The translations under genes and the position numbers were made by a program. Below, in pieces: positions 1 to 5,263 of a stretch of DNA of 5,263 nucleotides (its first letter is position 1; each line of letters starts with the position of its first letter). The stretch is from an uncultured Mailhella sp. Its GTDB lineage: Bacteria; Desulfobacterota; Desulfovibrionia; Desulfovibrionales; Desulfovibrionaceae. The DNA lies in the NCBI GenBank assembly GCA_944324625.1, contig CALUWZ010000130.1, forward strand, positions 1-5,263. The letters are read 5' to 3'. The notes under the pieces were generated by a model, which had not been told where the DNA came from, searched no databases, and saw only the letters and a program-made list of their open reading frames with translations.

Positions 1-465
1 AAAGTATTATAAGTGCACGTACAGTAAGTATACACAGTTATTTTTTTTAAAATTGAAATTATTAATCAAATTTTAATAGGGCATGATATCGGATTTGACC
101 AAGTAGTTTTTGGGAGAGGCAGAAAATGGCTTCAAGGTGCTGAAAACAGATAGTTATTTTTTTTTTTATATTGTATTGTGCTGCTGTTCTTCGCTTTGGA
201 GAAAATATTAATCAAAAGTTCGGTTATTGCTGAAAGAGAAGTTCGTTTTTTGAAGAAAAGAGGGGATTTTTTTCTTCTGAAAATTGTCGTTTTTTGCAGA
301 AAAAGAAATAAAAAATTTTTTACGGAGTTTTTTTCTGCGGCAAGGGCGCAGAAATAGGGGATTGGCGTTTATTTGTCAAGAAAAATCTTGTGTTATGCGA
401 AATTATGACAAAAAATTTGCCGCAAATGCTGAAGGGAATTTTTTTCGGAAATTTTTTTGGTGCAT
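1..465. other. AT-rich non-coding region
   Basis: This stretch has no supportable gene. It is strongly AT-rich, with T runs at about 41-48 and 157-167 and many shorter runs between 240 and 460. No open frame combines a plausible start, a ribosome binding site and protein-like composition. The only sizeable plus-strand frame (284-487) needs a TTG start and runs into the terminator of the gene on the other strand. A good Shine-Dalgarno-like GGGAGAGG at 112-119 precedes an ATG at 126, but that frame stops after five codons. A perfect 8-bp inverted repeat lies at 333-355. The region probably contains the far end of whatever flanks the window on the left, but nothing in it identifies that neighbour. 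Confidence 0.6.
333..355. repeat. Perfect 8-bp inverted repeat (TTTCTGCG / CGCAGAAA)
   Basis: The arms at 333-340 and 348-355 are exactly complementary around a 7-base GCAAGGG spacer, so a stable small hairpin could form on either strand. It is not a normal intrinsic terminator: on the plus strand the T run lies before the stem instead of after it, and on the minus strand an A run follows. Its role is unknown. It could be a protein-binding palindrome or a chance structure. Confidence 0.35.
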
Positions 466-500
466 AAAAAAAAGCCCCCTGCCTTGAAAAGCAGAGGGCT
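466..500 (-). terminator. Intrinsic terminator of the EF-G-like gene
   Basis: Read on the minus strand, the arm AGCCCTCTGC (500-491) pairs with GCAGGGGGCT (482-473). This gives a 10-bp, GC-rich stem with a single G-U wobble and an 8-base loop (490-483). It runs straight into eight U residues (473-466, sharing the first T with the stem). It begins 17 bases after the stop codon of the EF-G-like gene. Position, stem strength and U-tract are all textbook. There is no T run on the plus-strand side, so it should act in one direction only. Confidence 0.93.
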
Positions 501-517
501 CAATCATATTAAAACCG

Positions 518-2581
518 TTATTCTTCGGTTTTGCTTTGCTGGTATTCAGCCACGACTTTATCCACAACAGGCTGGGGAGCTTCGTCATAATGGTCAAATT
601 CCATGATGAAAAGGCCTTGGCCTGCTGTCATGCTCTTGAGGTCAGTGGCGTACTGCATCATTTCGCTCATGGGCACGTTGGCTTTGATTTCGGTCATGCC
701 CTGTTCGGAGTCGGAACCGAGAACCTTGCCGCGGCGGGATGAAAGGTCGCCGATAATGTCGCCCATGTATTCGTCGGGAATGGAAATGGTTACGTAGGCA
801 ATGGGTTCGAGCAAAATAACCTTGAGTTCTTCCATGGCTTTTTTGAAGGCAATGGAGCCTGCCATTTTAAAGGCCATTTCTGAAGAGTCTACGTTATGGT
901 AGGAGCCGTCATAGAGTTTTACTTTAAAGTCGATTACGGGGTAGCCTGCAAGGAAGCCGCGTTTTGCGCTTTCCTGAATGCCCTTGTCAACAGCAGGGAT
1001 GTATTGTTTGGGAATGGCGCCGCCCACAATGGCATCTTCAAATTCATAGCCTGCGCCTCTTGGCTGTCCCTGCATTTCAATGAAGCAGTCGCCGAACTGG
1101 CCCTTGCCGCCTGATTGTTTTTTATGGCGTCCCTGAACCTGAACTTTGCCTTTGACGGTTTCGCGGTAGGGGATTTTCGGTGCGCTCAGCACAATGTCCA
1201 CTTTGCCTCTGCGTTTTGCTTTTTCCACAGCAAGCTCAATATGCAGCTGGCCCATGCCCGAAAGCAGGGTGTCGCCCGTTTCTTCGTCACGGCTGAGTTT
1301 GAGGCTTAAATCTTCTTCTGTCAGTTTTTGAATGGCGGCAAAAACTTTGTCTTCTTCGCCTTTTACCGCGGCGGTTACGCCGTAGCTGATAAGGCGGGGC
1401 AGAAGTTCGGGTTTTTCAATTTCAAAGGGAGCTTTTTCGTCGCAGAGCGTATCGCCTGTTTTGGTGTTTTTGAGTTTTGCCACGGCGATTATGGAGCCTG
1501 CCTGCAGAACGTCTTTGCACTGATTTTGGATTTTGCCGTTCAGGGTGATAAGGGAACTCATGCGTTCCATTTCTTCGGAGCGCATGTTTTTCAGCACGCT
1601 GTCGGAAGATATGCTGCCTGACATGATGCGCATGATATTGATGCGGCCCGCAAAGGGGTCGTTGAGGGTTTTGCAGACAAAGGCGGAAACTGCTTCGTCG
1701 TCGGCTTTTCTGGTGGAGCCGTCAATGCCTGTAAAGGGAGCGCGGTCAAGGGGGGAAGGCATGTATTCGTTAATGGAATTCAATAAGCGTATGCCTGATT
1801 TGTTGGAGTGGGTGTCGCCTGCGATAACGGGAACGATTTCGCGGCTGATGACGGCTTTGCGCAGGGCGGTATGCATTTCTTCCATGGAAAGCGTGCCTTC
1901 TGCCAAATATTTTTCCATGAGTTCTTCGCTGGTGCCTGCGATGTTTTCAATGGAAACGTCACGCAGAAGCTGGGCTTCTTCTTTGACGTGGTCGGGGATT
2001 TCCCTTTCCTCCACTTTGCCGTCGCCGAGGAAATAAAGGGCTTTGGCAGGGAAAATATCCACAACGCCCACAAGTTTTTTGTCTTCGATAATGGGCATGA
2101 AGAAAACAACGGGTTTCATGCCGAGGGTTGCGGAAAGGCTGTTGAATGCCATGTCGAAGTTGGCAAGTTCCTTGTCCATTTTATTGATGAAAACAATGGT
2201 AGGGAGCTTTTCTTTCTGCATGTAAGCCCACATTTTTTTTGTCTGCGGGCGCACGCCGTCAATGGCGTCGATAACCAAAACCGCACTGTCCACGGCTTTG
2301 AGCAGATATTCCATATCGGCGTTGAAGTTGCTGTCACCGGGAATGTCGATGAGGCAATGATTGTGTTTGTTCCAAGTAAAATTTGCAAAACCTGCCTGAA
2401 CGGAGCCGCGGCGTTTGATTTCTTCCGGTTCATAGTCAAGCGTGCTGGTGCCGTCTTCGATGGAGCCTAAGCGATTGATAATTCCTGCTTGGAATAAAAG
2501 CATTTCAACGATGGATGTTTTTCCGCATCCGCTTGTTCCGATAAGTGCATACGTACGTTGATTTTGCAAAGAGTTAGACAT
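518..2581 (-). CDS. Elongation factor G-like translational GTPase (EF-G paralogue, EF-G2 type)
   Basis: This is a 687-residue, full-length EF-G family protein, expected to be cytosolic and to act on the ribosome as a translocation-type GTPase. The G domain has a P-loop GTSGCGKT (15-22), the G3 motif DIPGD (79-83) and NKMD (133-136). A beta-barrel domain II lies at about 300-385, domain III carries SGMGQLHIE (441-449), domain IV carries HKKQSGGKGQFGD (486-498), and domain V carries IPDEYMGDIIGDLSSRRG (601-618). Canonical EF-G has DTPGH at G3; here the catalytic His is Asp83. The switch I sequence RGITI reads RGSVQ (58-62), so the Mg-coordinating Thr is absent. This marks a paralogue rather than the housekeeping FusA. 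TetM, LepA, BipA and RF3 normally keep the DTPGH motif, which argues against them. The ATG is supported by AGGAG at 2592-2588, six bases upstream. The gene appears monocistronic, divergent from trmFO, with its own terminator. Confidence 0.93.
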   Translation of the reverse strand: MSNSLQNQRTYALIGTSGCGKTSIVEMLLFQAGIINRLGSIEDGTSTLDYEPEEIKRRGSVQAGFANFTWNKHNHCLIDIPGDSNFNADMEYLLKAVDSAVLVIDAIDGVRPQTKKMWAYMQKEKLPTIVFINKMDKELANFDMAFNSLSATLGMKPVVFFMPIIEDKKLVGVVDIFPAKALYFLGDGKVEEREIPDHVKEEAQLLRDVSIENIAGTSEELMEKYLAEGTLSMEEMHTALRKAVISREIVPVIAGDTHSNKSGIRLLNSINEYMPSPLDRAPFTGIDGSTRKADDEAVSAFVCKTLNDPFAGRINIMRIMSGSISSDSVLKNMRSEEMERMSSLITLNGKIQNQCKDVLQAGSIIAVAKLKNTKTGDTLCDEKAPFEIEKPELLPRLISYGVTAAVKGEEDKVFAAIQKLTEEDLSLKLSRDEETGDTLLSGMGQLHIELAVEKAKRRGKVDIVLSAPKIPYRETVKGKVQVQGRHKKQSGGKGQFGDCFIEMQGQPRGAGYEFEDAIVGGAIPKQYIPAVDKGIQESAKRGFLAGYPVIDFKVKLYDGSYHNVDSSEMAFKMAGSIAFKKAMEELKVILLEPIAYVTISIPDEYMGDIIGDLSSRRGKVLGSDSEQGMTEIKANVPMSEMMQYATDLKSMTAGQGLFIMEFDHYDEAPQPVVDKVVAEYQQSKTEE

Positions 2582-2670
2582 ACTGCTCTCCTACGCTAAA
2601 GTTAATAAAAATCAAAACATAGAGTTTGAATCCGCCTTAATAAGATAAATACTTTTTCATTCCAGTTTAC

Positions 2671-2700
2671 GTTTTACTGTGTTTACAGCCAAAATGTCAA
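2671..2700 (-). promoter_or_regulatory. Putative sigma70 promoter for the EF-G-like gene
   Basis: On the minus strand a perfect TTGACA (-35, 2700-2695) is followed 18 bases later by TAAAAC (-10, 2676-2671, four of six consensus matches). It would start transcription near 2664 and give a leader of about 80 bases. The -35 is convincing and the -10 is mediocre. The same stretch contains three GTTTAC-like copies (2665-2670, 2671-2677, 2681-2686), which could be regulator sites or simple AT-rich sequence. Confidence 0.45.
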
Positions 2701-2723
2701 GCACCCGATGAAAAAATCTTGAC

Positions 2724-2752
2724 TTGAATTTCTTTTTGTTAGCCTTTATACT
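2724..2752 (+). promoter_or_regulatory. Putative sigma70 promoter for trmFO
   Basis: TTGAAT (-35, 2724-2729) and TATACT (-10, 2747-2752) are separated by the optimal 17 bases, and each differs little from consensus. The predicted start near 2759 leaves a leader of about 32 bases before the trmFO ATG. A second -35-like TTGACT at 2719-2724 is 22 bases from the same -10, too far to be used with it. Confidence 0.65.
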
Positions 2753-2780
2753 TTTGTCCTTGCAAATAATGAATGATAAA

Positions 2781-2785
2781 AAGGA
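2781..2785 (+). promoter_or_regulatory. Ribosome binding site that sets the trmFO start
   Basis: AAGGA lies five bases before the ATG at 2791. It therefore favours that ATG over the in-frame ATG at 2773, which would put this site inside the gene and add six residues (MIKRTV) ahead of the flavin-binding strand. The 2773 ATG has no Shine-Dalgarno of its own. Confidence 0.75.
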
Positions 2786-2790
2786 CAGTT

Positions 2791-4311
2791 ATGAATAAAA
2801 CCGTGCTTGTGGTCGGCGGAGGGCTGGCAGGGTCGGAATGTGCCCTGTATTTGGCAAAACACGGAATTTCCGCGGTGCTTTTTGAACAAAAGCCGCTGCA
2901 GTTTTCTCCTGCCCATGTCAGTGCCAATCTCGGGGAACTGGTCTGTTCCAATTCGTTCCGCTCCATGCGCGACGAAGGACCGCAAAGTTCCGGCGTGGGG
3001 CTTTTGCAGGCGGAAATGAAAGAACTGGGAAGCGCAGTCATAAATCTTGCCCATGAATACAGCGTGCCTGCGGGCAAGGCCCTTGCCGTGGACAGGGAAC
3101 TTTTTTCCAAGGCTCTGACAGAAAAAATAGAAGAAAATCCAAATATTGCGCTTGTGCGTCATATCGTGCATGATTTGGCGGAGGTGGAGGAACTTCGGCA
3201 GAAATACTGTGCGGAATATGTTGTGCTGGCGTCAGGGCCGCTGACCTCCGAAAGTCTGGCCCGTTCCCTTTCCGAAATCGTGGGCAGTGAATACTGTTAT
3301 TTTTATGATGCCATTGCACCCATTGTTTCAGCTGAATCTTTGGATATGAATATTATTTTCCGCGGTTCCCGCTATGACAATATCGCACCGCCGCCCTATA
3401 ATGACGAAGTGGCAAAAAGCGAAGAGCTTTCCGCATTCTGGCGTGAGAAAATGCAGGCGGAACAGCAGGCTTTTCGGGAAAAGCAGGAAACGGAAAAGGA
3501 TCTTTGCCGAAATGGCGGGGAAGAAGCTGACGGCGTTCAGGACAATGAAAGCGACGGCGATTATCTGAACTGTCCCATGCACAGGCATGAATACGAGGCT
3601 TTTTACAAAGCTCTGCTCGAAGCCGAAAAAGTGCCGTCCCATAATTTTGAAAAAGAAGTGCATTTTGAAGGCTGCATGCCCATAGAAGCCCTTGCGGAGC
3701 GGGGAGAAAGAACTCTGACGTTCGGTCCTTTGAAACCCGTAGGATTTACCGATCCGAGAACAGGCAGGCGGCCCTATGCGCTTTTGCAGCTCAGAGCGGA
3801 AAATGCCAGTGCGGATGCTTTCAACTTGGTGGGCTGTCAGACCAAAATGACCTATAAGGCGCAGGACAGCGTTTTCCGCCTTGTGCCGGGACTGCAGAAC
3901 GCGGAATTTATCCGTTACGGCTCAGTGCACAGAAATACGTATATCAATGCGCCCAAATGCCTTGACGAAAATTTGGCTGTCAGAGGACATGAACATATTT
4001 TGCTCGCAGGACAGATAACAGGCGTGGAAGGATATGTGGAATCGGCCGCCTGCGGTCTCTGGGCAGGAATAAAGCTTGCGTCAAGACTGCTTGAAAAGGA
4101 TCTGCGGGATTTGCCGCAGACAACGGCGCTCGGCGCATTGATGAAACATCTGCAGAATACGGAAATGAAACATTTTCAGCCTTCCAATATTCATTTTGGC
4201 CTTATGCCCGATTTGGAAGAAAAAACAAAGAAAGCCAACCGCAAAACCCTTATGGCGGAACGGGCAAAACGGGATTTTGCAGCGTGGAAGCAAGAATTTT
4301 GGGATAAATAA
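2791..4311 (+). CDS. trmFO: Methylenetetrahydrofolate-dependent tRNA (uracil-54-C5) methyltransferase TrmFO
   Basis: TrmFO makes ribothymidine (m5U54) in the T-loop of tRNAs, using 5,10-methylenetetrahydrofolate as carbon donor and FAD/NAD(P)H as reductant; it is cytosolic. The 506-residue product starts with the dinucleotide-binding motif VVGGGLAGSE (7-16). LVCSNSF (50-56) carries Cys52, the equivalent of B. subtilis Cys53. SVPAGKALAVDR (91-102), YFYDAIAP (170-177), YLNCPM (258-263) and FEGCMP (292-297) follow; Cys295 matches the catalytic Cys226 of B. subtilis. GQITGVEGYVES (407-418) is the C-terminal FAD-binding signature. All expected motifs are present in order, so the enzyme should be active. 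The usual length is about 435-450 residues. Most of the excess is a charged, Glu/Gln-rich insertion of about 56 residues between SRYD (193-196) and GDYLNCPM (256-263). The start at 2791 is chosen from its Shine-Dalgarno. The gene stands alone, divergent from the EF-G paralogue. Confidence 0.97.
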   Translation: MNKTVLVVGGGLAGSECALYLAKHGISAVLFEQKPLQFSPAHVSANLGELVCSNSFRSMRDEGPQSSGVGLLQAEMKELGSAVINLAHEYSVPAGKALAVDRELFSKALTEKIEENPNIALVRHIVHDLAEVEELRQKYCAEYVVLASGPLTSESLARSLSEIVGSEYCYFYDAIAPIVSAESLDMNIIFRGSRYDNIAPPPYNDEVAKSEELSAFWREKMQAEQQAFREKQETEKDLCRNGGEEADGVQDNESDGDYLNCPMHRHEYEAFYKALLEAEKVPSHNFEKEVHFEGCMPIEALAERGERTLTFGPLKPVGFTDPRTGRRPYALLQLRAENASADAFNLVGCQTKMTYKAQDSVFRLVPGLQNAEFIRYGSVHRNTYINAPKCLDENLAVRGHEHILLAGQITGVEGYVESAACGLWAGIKLASRLLEKDLRDLPQTTALGALMKHLQNTEMKHFQPSNIHFGLMPDLEEKTKKANRKTLMAERAKRDFAAWKQEFWDK

Positions 4312-4326
4312 TTTTTCCGTAAAACG

Positions 4327-4358
4327 AAAAAAAAGGACTGTTTTTCAGTCCTTTTTTT
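4327..4358. terminator. Bidirectional intrinsic terminator between trmFO and the acetyltransferase gene
   Basis: The stem GGACTG/CAGTCC (4335-4340 with 4346-4351) has a T5 loop. It is extended by an A run on the left (4327-4334) that pairs with a T run on the right (4352-4358). On either strand the hairpin is followed by a U-tract, so it can end trmFO, whose stop codon lies 15 bases before the A run. It can also end the convergent acetyltransferase gene, whose stop lies 23 bases away on the other side. The whole convergent gap is only 70 bases, which fits a shared terminator. Confidence 0.92.
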
Positions 4359-4381
4359 GTGTCAGTATAATTTGGGAAATT

Positions 4382-5029
4382 TTAATACCGTGTTTCGTCA
4401 AGCAGGGTGCAGGCTTTTTCGTATTCTGCCTGACAGGGAAGAACCAGTTTTTCTTTGGGCGGAAATTTTTTGTCATACTCTTCCGCTTCCTGAGGATTGA
4501 TGTCAAATACGTCGGAAAACTGCACATAGCCCGAAATGCCGTCCAAGGCGTGTTCCTGCAGGGGAAGAGCCAAAAGTCCCTGATAAAATTTTCCGTCGGC
4601 CATGCTGATTCCGTATTTTTTTCCGCCCGTAAATCCGTAAGGGGAATAATGATACGGGTAGCCGAGGGTTAAAATGGCTTTGTGTCCTGCCTGTTTTGCT
4701 TTTTCAATGGCGTGGCTGATGAGCATGCGTCCCAAGCCTCGGCGGTGATATTCGGGGGCGATGAAAACAGGGCCGAAGCTGACGGCGGGCACTGGCTTTG
4801 CGTCGGCAGAACGGGGAATTATCCGTGAACGGGTGAAAAATATTCCGCCTGCAATCTGTCCGTCAATTTCCAGTACAAAGGAAAGTTCGGGCAGAAAGTC
4901 CTTGTGTTTTCGCATGCGGTGCAGAACATAGTGTTCATGGGCTCCCGGAAAATACAAATTCCAGAAAGCGTCACGGCAGATGTGTTCCGTGGCAAAATAA
5001 TCCTGCGGTGTTTCGTGTCTGATTATCAT
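4382..5029 (-). CDS. GNAT-family N-acetyltransferase (YhbS / COG3153-like)
   Basis: The 215-residue protein has the GNAT fold pattern and is probably cytosolic, transferring an acetyl group from acetyl-CoA to an unknown amine. An N-terminal strand IIRHETPQDY (2-11) leads into helices. A central strand pair follows (LSFVLEIDGQIAGGIFFTRS, 49-68), then the beta4 segment SFGPVFIAPEYHRRGLG (84-100). In that segment RRGLG forms the pyrophosphate-binding loop; the usual Gln/Arg at its first position is His95. LGYPYHYSPYGF (122-133) matches the LGxPxYYxxFGF signature of the YhbS-type subfamily. The C-terminal part, from about 140, looks like the subfamily's extra strand region. There is no signal peptide or membrane segment. 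The ATG has no clear Shine-Dalgarno, only an A-rich leader. Convergent with trmFO, it shares that gene's terminator. The substrate cannot be inferred. Confidence 0.88.
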   Translation of the reverse strand: MIIRHETPQDYFATEHICRDAFWNLYFPGAHEHYVLHRMRKHKDFLPELSFVLEIDGQIAGGIFFTRSRIIPRSADAKPVPAVSFGPVFIAPEYHRRGLGRMLISHAIEKAKQAGHKAILTLGYPYHYSPYGFTGGKKYGISMADGKFYQGLLALPLQEHALDGISGYVQFSDVFDINPQEAEEYDKKFPPKEKLVLPCQAEYEKACTLLDETRY

Positions 5030-5058
5030 TTTTTATTTTTTCTGTTTCGATTGAAATT

Positions 5059-5087
5059 TTTATAGCCTATTAGGGTATTTTTCTGAA
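5059..5087 (-). promoter_or_regulatory. Possible promoter for the acetyltransferase gene
   Basis: On the minus strand TTCAGA (5087-5082) and TATAAA (5064-5059) are 17 bases apart, giving a predicted start near 5052 and a leader of about 22 bases. The -35 matches only four of six positions, and AT-rich sequence yields such matches by chance, so this is tentative. Confidence 0.35.
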
Positions 5088-5155
5088 TTTTTATAATAAA
5101 ATCAATGTGAGCATTATCGTTTACCTGCAAAAGAGCAAGGCTTTTGGATTTACGA

Positions 5156-5210
5156 TGTTTCACTCTTTGGAGGCGGAAACGAAAGTTTCCTGCCGAAAAA
5201 GTGTGAAACA
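5156..5210 (+). repeat. Long GAAA-tetraloop hairpin, candidate structured RNA or intergenic repeat
   Basis: The outer arms TGTTTCACTCTTT (5156-5168) and AAAGTGTGAAACA (5198-5210) pair at 12 of 13 positions. A symmetric internal loop GGA/GAA (5169-5171 and 5195-5197) could form sheared G-A pairs. The inner stem GGC-GGAAAC (5172-5180) pairs with GTTTCC-GCC (5185-5190 and 5192-5194) with T5191 bulged. The cap is a GAAA (GNRA) tetraloop at 5181-5184. The GNRA cap appears only when the plus strand is read, which suggests an RNA in that direction. No U-tract follows, so it is not an ordinary terminator. It could be a REP-like repeat, a leader structure for a gene to the right of the window, or a small RNA. 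Confidence 0.55.
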
Positions 5211-5259
5211 GGGGGTATGCATGGGGGTGCAGGGGGTGATTGTGAGGGGGCTTGCCCCC
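5211..5259 (+). other. Four G5 tracts with a terminal G5/C5 hairpin
   Basis: Runs of exactly five G occur at 5211-5215, 5223-5227, 5232-5236 and 5246-5250, with spacers of 7, 4 and 9 bases (TATGCAT, TGCA, TGATTGTGA). This fits a potential G-quadruplex, with the last loop slightly long. The fourth tract can instead pair with C5 (5255-5259) around CTTG, making a compact GC hairpin. The tract begins directly after the tetraloop hairpin and may be part of the same element, which probably continues beyond the window. Confidence 0.45.
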
Positions 5260-5263
5260 AATA

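Noticed and set aside
13..48. Weak hairpin followed by eight T residues, possibly a terminator for a gene to the left
   Set aside because: The stem is only about seven pairs with an asymmetric internal loop and a G-U pair, and five bases separate it from the T run. This is too weak to call without seeing an upstream gene.
112..143. Strong Shine-Dalgarno-like GGGAGAGG followed by an ATG at 126
   Set aside because: The frame ends after five codons (MASRC). A leader peptide cannot be excluded, but nothing downstream supports attenuation.
252..277. Inverted repeat GAAGAAAA / TTTTCTTC
   Set aside because: It consists almost entirely of A/T-run pairing with a 10-base loop and has no U-tract after it, so it is expected by chance in this composition.
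284..487. 67-residue plus-strand frame with a TTG start in AT-rich sequence
   Set aside because: It has no Shine-Dalgarno, its Phe/Lys-rich composition is what A and T runs produce, and its end lies inside the terminator hairpin of the EF-G-like gene.
1808..2470. 220-residue plus-strand open frame inside the EF-G-like gene
   Set aside because: It is antisense to well-conserved EF-G sequence, rich in His/Phe/Cys as antisense frames often are, and shows no recognisable domain or start signals.
4196..4672. 158-residue plus-strand frame spanning the trmFO end and the convergent gap
   Set aside because: It overlaps the end of trmFO in another frame, crosses a strong terminator hairpin and is antisense to the acetyltransferase gene, so it is not a credible gene.
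5092..5097. Perfect TATAAT on the plus strand upstream of the tetraloop hairpin
   Set aside because: No acceptable -35 lies 16-18 bases upstream, and the surrounding sequence is AT-rich, so a chance match is likely. It would become interesting if a transcript were seen starting near 5104.

Overview
The window holds three convincing protein genes. The coding sequence has moderate GC, and the non-coding stretches are very AT-rich with many T and A runs. The protein content suggests a proteobacterium of the Desulfovibrio type (Desulfovibrionales). The pointers are an EF-G paralogue whose G3 motif reads DIPGD, which I recall from that group, and a folate-dependent TrmFO rather than an SAM-dependent TrmA. 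This assignment comes from memory of protein families and was not checked against a database.

Layout, left to right. Positions 1-465 are AT-rich and I see no gene there. A strong intrinsic terminator (466-500) closes a minus-strand gene (518-2581) encoding a full-length five-domain translation factor related to elongation factor G. It is clearly a paralogue: the catalytic His of the G3 motif is Asp and the switch I Thr is lost. A 209-base divergent intergenic region (2582-2790) carries back-to-back sigma70-like promoters, one for the EF-G paralogue and one for trmFO. The trmFO gene (2791-4311, plus strand) encodes the flavin- and folate-dependent tRNA m5U54 methyltransferase, with a charged insertion of roughly 56 residues. 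A symmetric A-run/T-run hairpin (4327-4358) lies between trmFO and the convergent minus-strand gene at 4382-5029, a GNAT-family N-acetyltransferase, and can terminate both. The right edge (5030-5263) is non-coding. It holds a putative promoter for the acetyltransferase, a long hairpin capped by a GAAA tetraloop (5156-5210), and a run of four G5 tracts ending in a GGGGG-CTTG-CCCCC hairpin (5211-5259).

Two of the three genes belong to translation: a ribosome-associated GTPase and a tRNA T-loop modification enzyme. They are divergently transcribed from one control region. The acetyltransferase has no visible functional link to them. I see no insertion sequence, CRISPR array, tRNA, rRNA or phage gene. 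The points that most deserve a second look are the altered GTPase centre of the EF-G paralogue, the TrmFO insertion, and the structured element at the right edge.
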